64,000 nucleotides of DNA from Chryseobacterium sp. KLBC 52. Its GTDB lineage: Bacteria > Bacteroidota > Bacteroidia > Flavobacteriales > Weeksellaceae. Below are positions 51,768 to 58,392 of this stretch, in pieces (positions within the stretch are counted from its first letter, which is position 1; every line of letters starts with the position of its first letter). Position numbers and translations under genes: made by a program. The notes beneath the pieces were generated by a model that saw only the letters and a list, made by a program, of their open reading frames with translations, searched no databases and had not been told where the DNA came from. The stretch covers positions 87,357 to 151,356 of the forward strand of contig NZ_QDFZ01000014.1 in assembly GCF_003347605.1 (NCBI RefSeq), read 5' to 3'.

Positions 51768-51799
51768 CAAAAGTAGAAAGATTACCACATGTTCCACAA
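51768..51799 (-). promoter_or_regulatory. Full Bacteroidota promoter for the PEP mutase-family/ada unit
   Basis: On the minus strand TTG (51799-51797) is followed after 21 bases by TACTTTTG (51775-51768), matching the Flavobacterium consensus TTG-N17-23-TAnnTTTG. It lies 13 bases before the ATG at 51755 and rules out the longer GTG-started form. Confidence 0.7.
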
Positions 51800-51847
51800 C
51801 CGAAAAATGAACACCTATTTTTTATTTTCCGAATGTAAATTTTGGTT

Positions 51848-52360
51848 TTAAAATAGAATCGCTTTTTCAAGCTCCAGCAGCTTTTGTTTTCTCCAGATCC
51901 CTCCAGCGTAACCTACCAATTCACCATTAGAACCTATCACACGATGGCAGGGAATTAAAATAGCAATTTTATTGATGCCGTTGGCCGTTCCCACTGCACG
52001 TATCGCCTTGGGGTTTCCGAGTATTTCTGACTGTTGTTTGTAGGTTCTGATTTCTCCCATCGGAATGTCACGGAGAAGCTTCCATACTTTTTCCTGAAAC
52101 TCAGTTCCTGTAGTCAACAACGGAACTTCAAAACGGCTTCTTTTTCCTTCAAAATATTCTTTCAGTTCTTCTTCCAGCTGTTTGAAATGAGAATGTTCTT
52201 TTTCTACAATTTCTGCTTTCAAAATCTTTGCCAACGCCTTCAGCTGCTTTTCAATGTTTTTCCTGTCTGTAAATTCCAGCAGACAGATTCCCTGATCTAC
52301 AGCGCAGGCAATCATTTCTCCCAGCGGGGTTGATATGTTTTTTTGGTGTATCATTTCCAT
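51848..52360 (-). CDS. ogt: Methylated-DNA-protein-cysteine methyltransferase
   Basis: The 170-residue repair protein contains GNPKAIRAVGTANGINKIAI and active Cys138 in IPCHRVIGSNG; it transfers the alkyl group from O6-alkylguanine to itself. It closely resembles the C-terminal half of the nearby Ada: the last 15 residues (WRKQKLLELEKAILF) are identical, yet codons differ at many places, so the copies are old paralogues. The ATG at 52360 is chosen because a palindromic site and TAATTTTA lie just before it. Confidence 0.92.
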   Translation of the reverse strand: MEMIHQKNISTPLGEMIACAVDQGICLLEFTDRKNIEKQLKALAKILKAEIVEKEHSHFKQLEEELKEYFEGKRSRFEVPLLTTGTEFQEKVWKLLRDIPMGEIRTYKQQSEILGNPKAIRAVGTANGINKIAILIPCHRVIGSNGELVGYAGGIWRKQKLLELEKAILF

Positions 52361-52361
52361 T

Positions 52362-52377
52362 AGCTTAAAATTAAGCT
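52362..52377. promoter_or_regulatory. Palindromic operator candidate before ogt
   Basis: AGCTTAA and TTAAGCT are perfect arms around AA, ending one base before the ogt ATG. The site includes TAATTTTA on the minus strand, one base from the -7 consensus. A regulator bound here would block the promoter or start. Confidence 0.45.
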
Positions 52378-52400
52378 TTTTGGAAATCATAACTTGTTTT

Positions 52401-52946
52401 TTAATCCGTTAAAATTCTTTTTATCTGCTCAACATGTCTTGCATTATGATAAATAACAAAACGAAAGGTGTCTCCCAACCTCATTTTGATTAGTTTTGAA
52501 ATGCTTATGCCTGTTTTTGTCTTTTCTAAGTCAATATATTGAGCCTCTTCCAGTAATTCAAGCATTTTCTCCTGCTGTTTTATGAATGTATCCACTACTC
52601 TTTTATCCAGATTGCTGTGTATAGGATTCATGGCTTTAAGCGTTTTCATTGTATTCAGTTTCTCTTTGGGAAGCATACTTTTAGCAAAATAATTCCCGAG
52701 AATTCCAGGCTTAAAATAGAGTTGAGAAGGTTTTCCGGCAGAAGAAATAGTACGGCTTATTTCGGGAATATAAAAATCTCCATAGCGGTTGAGATGCTCC
52801 AGACATTCCAAGGTACTCCAACTGTCTGCGGAAGTTCTGAAATTCAGATCATGTTCCGTCTTTAAAGACAACATTTCAGCAAACTGTAAATGCTGCTTTG
52901 TCCTGTTTTTTAACTCATCCAGCAATTCTGAGGTTGAAATTTTCAT
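52401..52946 (-). CDS. DinB-family protein
   Basis: The 181-residue protein has the DinB/YfiT four-helix fold: SWSTLECLEHLNRYGDFY supplies the first metal His and YHNARHVEQIKRIL the other two. Many members are metal-dependent thiol transferases or damage-inducible proteins of unclear function. It lies between a Crp/Fnr gene and ogt, 40 bases from ogt, so it is probably part of a damage-response unit. Confidence 0.87.
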   Translation of the reverse strand: MKISTSELLDELKNRTKQHLQFAEMLSLKTEHDLNFRTSADSWSTLECLEHLNRYGDFYIPEISRTISSAGKPSQLYFKPGILGNYFAKSMLPKEKLNTMKTLKAMNPIHSNLDKRVVDTFIKQQEKMLELLEEAQYIDLEKTKTGISISKLIKMRLGDTFRFVIYHNARHVEQIKRILTD

Positions 52947-52984
52947 TACGTTTTTTATGCAAATATGCTGATCTGGTTGTTCTT

Positions 52985-53008
52985 AAATCTTGACTGAACT
53001 CAAGATTT
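52985..53008 (-). terminator. Hairpin at the end of the Crp/Fnr gene
   Basis: AAATCTTG (52985-52992) pairs with CAAGATTT (53001-53008) across the stop codon. It lacks a T run on the minus strand, so it may be a weak terminator or an mRNA processing hairpin before dinB. Confidence 0.35.
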
Positions 53009-53518
53009 TTTAAGTCTGGATAAAGTTTCCGGTGACATTCTCAGATAATTGGCAATGTATTTATTGGGAACTTCCTGAAATAGTTTCGGACTTCGTTTTA
53101 AAACCCTTTCAAAACGTTCTCCGGGAGCATTGATGAGCAGATCTTTTTCTCTTTCAAGCTGCTGCAATACGAGATCTTCAAGGACATTCATCCAGAATTT
53201 CATATGTTCTTCATCCGATTGTACGAAAGCATAGAAATCCTTTTTTGAAGCTACTTTTACCGTTGTTTTCTTAATCGCCTGAATATAAAGATCCGAAGGT
53301 TTTCCCGATAAAAAAGAATCCAGGCTGACAATAATATTTCCTGTGTATCCGAAACGAATGATCCTTTCTTCATTTTCATCCATCATAAAAATCCGGACAC
53401 TTCCGTTTTCAATACAATAAATCGAGGTATCTGTACTGCCTGAAATCTTCAGGAACTCATTCCGTCTGAATGCTTTCTTTTCCCAATGGATTCCGCTTTG
53501 AAGCAATTTTTCAACCAT
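53000..53518 (-). CDS. Short Crp/Fnr-family regulator
   Basis: The 172-residue protein has an effector barrel (CIENGSVRIFMMDENEERII, FGYTGNIIVSLDSF) and a C-terminal winged helix with NKYIANYLRMSPETLSRLKK. It is shorter than the family average of about 220 residues because the wing ends right after the recognition helix. An exact -7 element TATCTTTG lies at 53541-53548. The repair genes dinB, ogt, a PEP mutase-family gene and ada follow downstream on the same strand and are candidate targets. Confidence 0.88.
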   Translation of the reverse strand: MVEKLLQSGIHWEKKAFRRNEFLKISGSTDTSIYCIENGSVRIFMMDENEERIIRFGYTGNIIVSLDSFLSGKPSDLYIQAIKKTTVKVASKKDFYAFVQSDEEHMKFWMNVLEDLVLQQLEREKDLLINAPGERFERVLKRSPKLFQEVPNKYIANYLRMSPETLSRLKKS

Positions 53519-53540
53519 TTCATTTTATTATTTGCTTTTC

Positions 53541-53548
53541 CAAAGATA
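53541..53548 (-). promoter_or_regulatory. -7 element (TATCTTTG) for Crp/Fnr gene
   Basis: Exact TAnnTTTG on the minus strand, 22 bases before the ATG at 53518, in a 69-base divergent gap. Confidence 0.5.
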
Positions 53549-53587
53549 ATAGGTAATTTTAAAGTTTTAAAACACTAATCACTGATA

Positions 53588-54442
53588 ATGCTCAAAAAAA
53601 CAGTACTTTTTATACTGCTTTCTGCCGGATCTTATGGTATGAAAGCACAGGAAACCATCCCTTTCCGGATTACCAGGCACAATAATATTATTGTTAAAAC
53701 CCTTGTCAACAAAAAAGATTCACTGGATCTGATGTTCCAGATTGCGATGAAAGATTATGCTATTTCCCCTGATGGCAAACAGAAAGCAAATCATATTATT
53801 TTCAACAAAGAAGAACTCAGCGACGACAATACTGTACAAATCGGGAAAATTACTCAGAAAAATGTTCGTTTTTTTGACAAGCAGTTAGCAGGTCATGAAG
53901 CAGACGGAAAAATCGGAACCGGAATTTTTGAAGGGAAAGCCTTTAAAATTGATTACGACAACAACCAGTTTGTGATGTACGACAAAATGCCGGATCTGAA
54001 AGGCTATCAACCCATCAACATCATTCTCGATCATGAAGGGTTTTACCTTGCCGCAGATAATATTCTTGAAGGTGATCAGCAGCAGGAAGCCTATTTTGTT
54101 TTACAATCCGGATTTTCCGGAGCTATTCTTTATAGCAATGAGTTTGCTGAAGAAAAACATCTGGAGAAAAAACTGAAGGTAACAGGAGAAAAAACACTAA
54201 AGAATTCTGAAGGTAAAACTTTAACGACCAAACAAGCTGTTCTACCCTATTTCAAGTTGGGAAACAGCGTGTTTAAAGATGTTTCCGTAGGATATTTCTC
54301 AGGTGAACTGAAAACACAAAATGTAAGTTATCTCGGTGCCGATATGCTCCGAAGATTTATCTGGATCTTTGATGCGGAAAGGAAAATGGCTTACATCAAA
54401 CCCAGCAAATATTTTTCGGAACCTTATTACAAAATGAATTAA
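53588..54442 (+). CDS. Exported retropepsin-like protein, apparently inactive
   Basis: The 284-residue protein has a signal peptide (cut near MKAQE) and the two-lobe layout of the exported retropepsin-like protein at 41188-42039. At the places of the DTG loops it reads LMFQIAMKD near residue 55 and FVLQSGFSG near residue 185; QSG replaces DTG and the first loop is lost, so catalysis is unlikely. It may bind peptides instead. A lipoprotein gene follows 19-31 bases downstream in an apparent operon. Confidence 0.65.
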   Translation: MLKKTVLFILLSAGSYGMKAQETIPFRITRHNNIIVKTLVNKKDSLDLMFQIAMKDYAISPDGKQKANHIIFNKEELSDDNTVQIGKITQKNVRFFDKQLAGHEADGKIGTGIFEGKAFKIDYDNNQFVMYDKMPDLKGYQPINIILDHEGFYLAADNILEGDQQQEAYFVLQSGFSGAILYSNEFAEEKHLEKKLKVTGEKTLKNSEGKTLTTKQAVLPYFKLGNSVFKDVSVGYFSGELKTQNVSYLGADMLRRFIWIFDAERKMAYIKPSKYFSEPYYKMN

Positions 54443-54473
54443 ACTTATTATACACACTTTAATGTCAAGAAAG

Positions 54474-55490
54474 ATGATGAAGATCAAAACTGCTGCATTC
54501 CTTTTCTGTTTTCAACTGTTTGTTGTGAGCTGTCAGAAAGAAGAAAAGAAAACTGTTGCCACGGAAACAAAAATTACGAATGATACTCTAAAAACAGTAA
54601 AAACTGAAGAGAAAATAGATTATACCAACTTTAATATATTCAGTCTGTCTGTTATTTCATCCGCGGAAAAAGATTCTGATATGGATATTTTCATTTCTGT
54701 CTCAGATATTTATAAGGGGGAACAACCAATTCCTGCAGCTATTATGAAAAATCAGAAGCAGATGACTTATGAGGAACGTCAGCATTTTGAACTGGATGCA
54801 CCCAGCAGAAAAAAATTGCTGGATGGGATTCACCTTACTGAAAATGATTCTCTCTACATCTATGAGTATGGCTCGAACCAACTTCAAAGAATGCCTGTCA
54901 GCCAATTAAAAGCTGTGGCCTACTTAAGTCCTTATTCCGATGATCAGGATTTAGACCCGGATTCTTATATGATGGGATTCCAGGTGGCTACTCATCAAAA
55001 AACAACAGAATACGACCGTTATACTAATGCTATCGCTTATTTTGGAAATAAAAATCCGTTTGTAGACCATAAAATGAAAGCATTGAAATGGCAAAAAGCG
55101 GGTACAGATATTTCAAAAAAATACTTTTCTCACTCAAAACTGGCTCTGGGAAAAACGTATCAGTCACAATATGAAAATCTGACCTATTATCTTCAGGATT
55201 ACCTTGAAGAGGGAAATATTGTTGAACGTAAGCTTGCGGTCATCAATGATCGTAAGGAAAAAATTGCGGAAAAGACCTTCAGCCTTGCAGGAAGTGATGG
55301 TGGAGAATTTCTTCCTCTGTATGGTATAGATGCCGATGAAGCCAATGTTTTCCAATATACAGGTCACCTTTTCAAAGGAAAGCCTCCTGTTATTTTTGGA
55401 TTCATGGCGCAGTCTTTTGGTTGTCCTTCCATTAGTTTTTTAGATCAAAAGGAGAAGGATTTCCCGATTAATTGTGATAACAGACATTAA
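54474..55490 (+). CDS. Hypothetical lipoprotein
   Basis: The 338-residue protein has a lipoprotein signal (lipobox FVVSC) and a Lys/Thr-rich linker, then a soluble domain of about 280 residues. I recognise no domain; repeated acidic patches (DDQDLDPDSYMMGFQ) and a late GCPSISFLD are visible. It follows the retropepsin-like gene, so both envelope proteins may work together. Two ATGs (54474, 54477) are possible starts. Confidence 0.6.
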   Translation: MMKIKTAAFLFCFQLFVVSCQKEEKKTVATETKITNDTLKTVKTEEKIDYTNFNIFSLSVISSAEKDSDMDIFISVSDIYKGEQPIPAAIMKNQKQMTYEERQHFELDAPSRKKLLDGIHLTENDSLYIYEYGSNQLQRMPVSQLKAVAYLSPYSDDQDLDPDSYMMGFQVATHQKTTEYDRYTNAIAYFGNKNPFVDHKMKALKWQKAGTDISKKYFSHSKLALGKTYQSQYENLTYYLQDYLEEGNIVERKLAVINDRKEKIAEKTFSLAGSDGGEFLPLYGIDADEANVFQYTGHLFKGKPPVIFGFMAQSFGCPSISFLDQKEKDFPINCDNRH

Positions 55491-55864
55491 TAGGGCGAAA
55501 ATGCGAAATGGTAAAAAAGCTTCTAAAAGAATCGGTTTAGGCTTCTATAGGAATGTCAAATTCTTTGGATAAATAAAACGTGTAGTTTGTCCATTCAGTA
55601 GGAATCTATACTCTTACCATCTAAATACTAGATCTAGATTCCTGCGGAATGAAAAACTGTGCGGATCTTTAAGAATAAATCTGCTCAATCAGCAAAATCT
55701 GCGAGAGAAATATTCAATAGGAACGGGCTTTAGCCCGTTTTATATTACATCAGCAATTCCATTGGCTTTAGCCAAAACCTAATTTTAAAATTAGTATATA
55801 TAAAAAAGAAACTGTCTCAAAAGCCAAATTGTTTGACTTTTGAGACAGCTTCTTTTTCAGCGTA
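55491..55864. other. Intergenic region with repeat hairpins
   Basis: About 370 bases between convergent genes with no ORF. It holds a fragment AAATCTGCGAGAGAAA (near 55695-55711) related to the array at 42774-43790, two palindromes AACGGGCTTTAGCCCGTT (55722-55739) and TTGGCTTTAGCCAAA (55762-55776), and the terminator at 55802. The palindromes share the core GGCTTTAGCC. Confidence 0.6.
55802..55857 (-). terminator. Long terminator hairpin of the siderophore operon
   Basis: The arms, built from GAAACTGTCTCAAAAG and CTTTTGAGACAGCTTC, pair over about 25 bases with A and T runs outside. The sequence CTGTCTCAAAAG also occurs in the repeat at 10901-11061, so the terminator derives from the same family. 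Confidence 0.8.
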
Positions 55865-56917
55865 TTATTTCTTAGAATAATACTTGTCTTTCAGATTCAT
55901 AAAATAGGTTTCAGATTCTTTGAAACTATTGCTTTTCATGAATTTGATTACCACATTCAGATAGGCCTCTGAAGGAATAAAATCTGCTCCCATTTTTTCG
56001 GAAAACTTTTTATACTCTTCTTCAAGCAGTTTGGGATTTTTGGCCAACTGTTTTATATCGGTTCTGAAACCTTTAAATATAAATTTCAAGGCTTCATAAT
56101 TTCCAGGATAAGAAACGGTTCCGTGGGTTTCGCCTTCAAAAAAGCGATGTTTATAGTTCAAAGAACCGTTCTTTTCTATAATTCCTTTAAACTCTTCAAT
56201 AGCCTGCGTCATCTCAGAATTCCAGTTTTTCTGCTGTTCTTCATTATCTGCCTGGGAAACATACAAAGATTTTTTTGCAGGAAAGTTCTTATTCTTTTCC
56301 AGATACTCTTTCGTTCTTTTGATGGTTACTTTATTGTCCCACCATAAACTGGGATCATTCGCAACATAAGCATTGAAATAATCCGGATGCAAAAGAAAGG
56401 TATTAATGGCAAATAATCCTCCGAAAGAATGCCCTACCAACACAGAATAATCCTGAGTTCTGTAGTTTTTATTCATAAAAGGTTTCAATTCTTCCTGCAT
56501 GAATTTCAGAAAACTTTCACCGCCTCCGCTATCTGCAAAAAGAGTAAGAGCAGGATTTACGGGACTTTTCTTTTCAGACTTTGTCGGGGTAAGATTTCTT
56601 GTTCTTTCTGTATTTTTAATTCCTACCACAATACACTCAGGAATATCGGCATAGGGTGTTCTGGCAATGAAATCTGCTAATCCTGTATAATATTCAAAAT
56701 TGATTTCTCCATCTAAAAGATAGATCACCGGATATTTTGCGGGATTGATGGTATTGTCGTTATACGTTTTAGGCAGGTGAATCCAGATTTCTCTGTTTTC
56801 GTTCAAAACTTTTGAAAATACGTTTTGCTTCTCTCCTATCGTCAGTTTTTCCTGTGATTTCCCAAAGGTAAACAGTAAAAATAAGGGAAGATATATAATT
56901 TTAAACCAATTGTTCAT
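55865..56917 (-). CDS. Exported IroE/Fes-type esterase of siderophore operon
   Basis: The 350-residue protein has a signal peptide (about residues 1-21) and an esterase D/putative siderophore esterase fold: YPVIYLLDGEINF, nucleophile Ser in VGHSFGG, and His in EGETHGTV. Such enzymes cut ester bonds of ferric siderophores. It is the last gene of an operon with a TonB siderophore receptor and a PepSY membrane protein and overlaps the PepSY gene by 17 bases. The substrate is inferred from context. Confidence 0.87.
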   Translation of the reverse strand: MNNWFKIIYLPLFLLFTFGKSQEKLTIGEKQNVFSKVLNENREIWIHLPKTYNDNTINPAKYPVIYLLDGEINFEYYTGLADFIARTPYADIPECIVVGIKNTERTRNLTPTKSEKKSPVNPALTLFADSGGGESFLKFMQEELKPFMNKNYRTQDYSVLVGHSFGGLFAINTFLLHPDYFNAYVANDPSLWWDNKVTIKRTKEYLEKNKNFPAKKSLYVSQADNEEQQKNWNSEMTQAIEEFKGIIEKNGSLNYKHRFFEGETHGTVSYPGNYEALKFIFKGFRTDIKQLAKNPKLLEEEYKKFSEKMGADFIPSEAYLNVVIKFMKSNSFKESETYFMNLKDKYYSKK

Positions 56918-58175
56918 GGTGTGAGTCTTTTCTGTGTTGATGAATGTTTTTAATTTCTTTATTCTTTTTGGGTGATTTGTTTCTTCGGCCCCACCAGATC
57001 AGGAATCCGGTAATCGGGAGACTGGTACAGATAATTCCGATGATGAAGGTGAATATTTTACCGAACATTCCACCCCAGTAGCCTACGTGAAGATCAAAAT
57101 TCATGTGTTCTATTACTTCATGCATCTGAACTTCTTTAGGATAATCTATTTCTTTTCCGGTGTATTTGTTGGTTTCCATACTTTTCCCGTTGATAAGGCT
57201 TTTCAACCCGATAAACTGAGCGACTCCAACATGGTACACCGTTGCAGAATCATTTCTCGGAATACTCATTCTGAACTGTTTTGCATCAGGAAACTCTTTA
57301 AACTTTCTGTCTACAAAATCAGTATAAGTCAAAGCTTTCTTTTCCGGATCAAACTTAGGTTCATATTTTTCCGCAATAGTATGGGCATCTACGGCTCCTC
57401 CGAAAGCCTGCTGGGTAAGATTGGTTAAAACCTCATACGCCATAATCAATCCTGTAATGGTAATAAACACGGCCGGAAGCAATGAATAAAACCCAAAAAC
57501 ATTATGAAAATCGTAGTTTTTCCTGCGCCATTTTGTTCCGGATTTGATTTTAAAAGCAGTTGTTCTGGTTGTTTTGTTCCATTTTTTTGGCCACCAGAGA
57601 ATCAGTCCGCCGATAAGCTGAACAAAAAAGATGATCGAGGCAATTCCGACCACCGTTTTCCCGAACTTTCCTGCCAATAGCTGCGCATGAATATGGGCTA
57701 CAACATAGAAAAACTCATAGCTTTTTGTAGAGCCTATTACTTTTCCGGTGTAAGGGTTGAGATAATGATAAGCAAATACACCTCGCGGGCCACGGCCTTT
57801 TTTCTTCGGTTTTTCTGCTTTGTCCGCATTTTTATCTTTAGGCGGTTTGGTGGCTGATGCTACTCTGAAGCTTCTGTCTGATTCTTTGTACGTATCAAAA
57901 TAGAACGCTTTTCTGTCCGGAACCTGCTGGTGAAACTGTACAAGCAATTCTTCAGGGGTCATTTTTTTTGCATGAGCCGGAGCCTGGACGTATTTCGCGC
58001 TTCCACCACACCAATCAATGATTTCGTCACAAAAGACGAATACAGTTCCAGAAAGAGTAACAGTAAGCACAATGATTCCGGACACCAGTCCGAGCCAAAG
58101 GTGCAGCCAGCCGGTGATCCTTTTGGTAAGGGATTTCCCCTGCTTTTTTTTAGGATTAGTTTTTTTATTCTCCAT
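56901..58175 (-). CDS. PepSY-associated transmembrane protein (putative ferric-siderophore reductase)
   Basis: The 424-residue inner-membrane protein belongs to the PepSY-associated TM helix (PiuB-like) family: helix 1 at residues 20-50 (GWLHLWLGLVSGIIVLTVTL), two further helix pairs, periplasmic loops with PepSY-like parts, and conserved His in VVAHIHAQLLAG and NFDLHVGYWGG that may bind haem. Members help release iron from siderophores by reduction. A Lys-rich loop sits near residues 110-128. It overlaps the downstream esterase gene, and the TonB receptor gene lies upstream. Confidence 0.88.
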   Translation of the reverse strand: MENKKTNPKKKQGKSLTKRITGWLHLWLGLVSGIIVLTVTLSGTVFVFCDEIIDWCGGSAKYVQAPAHAKKMTPEELLVQFHQQVPDRKAFYFDTYKESDRSFRVASATKPPKDKNADKAEKPKKKGRGPRGVFAYHYLNPYTGKVIGSTKSYEFFYVVAHIHAQLLAGKFGKTVVGIASIIFFVQLIGGLILWWPKKWNKTTRTTAFKIKSGTKWRRKNYDFHNVFGFYSLLPAVFITITGLIMAYEVLTNLTQQAFGGAVDAHTIAEKYEPKFDPEKKALTYTDFVDRKFKEFPDAKQFRMSIPRNDSATVYHVGVAQFIGLKSLINGKSMETNKYTGKEIDYPKEVQMHEVIEHMNFDLHVGYWGGMFGKIFTFIIGIICTSLPITGFLIWWGRRNKSPKKNKEIKNIHQHRKDSHHEQLV

Positions 58176-58208
58176 ATCTTTTTTATCTGCTCAAAAATGG
58201 AAGGGTAG

Positions 58209-58350
58209 AAAATGCAAAGGCGCAATCGTATTTATAATGGCGTGTTTGTAAAGTGAAAAGAGTTATTTCTGCTGCCATTTACTTTAGCATATTTGAAGGC
58301 TTCAGAAATAAAAAGAGATTATAAATCAAATCGTTGCACCTTTGCGGTTT
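58209..58350. repeat. Inverted-repeat element between receptor and PepSY genes
   Basis: GCAAAGGCGCAA (58214-58225) and TTGCACCTTTGC (58334-58345) are near-perfect arms (11 of 12), and the flanks TATTTATAA and TTATAAAT also pair. The element, about 140 bases, fills the gap inside the siderophore operon and resembles a MITE-like remnant. It shares GGCGCAA with the array at 42774-43790. Confidence 0.6.
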
Positions 58351-58392
58351 TCATCCTTATAGTTTCGTTGAGATTATTTTTGTTTTTTAGAT

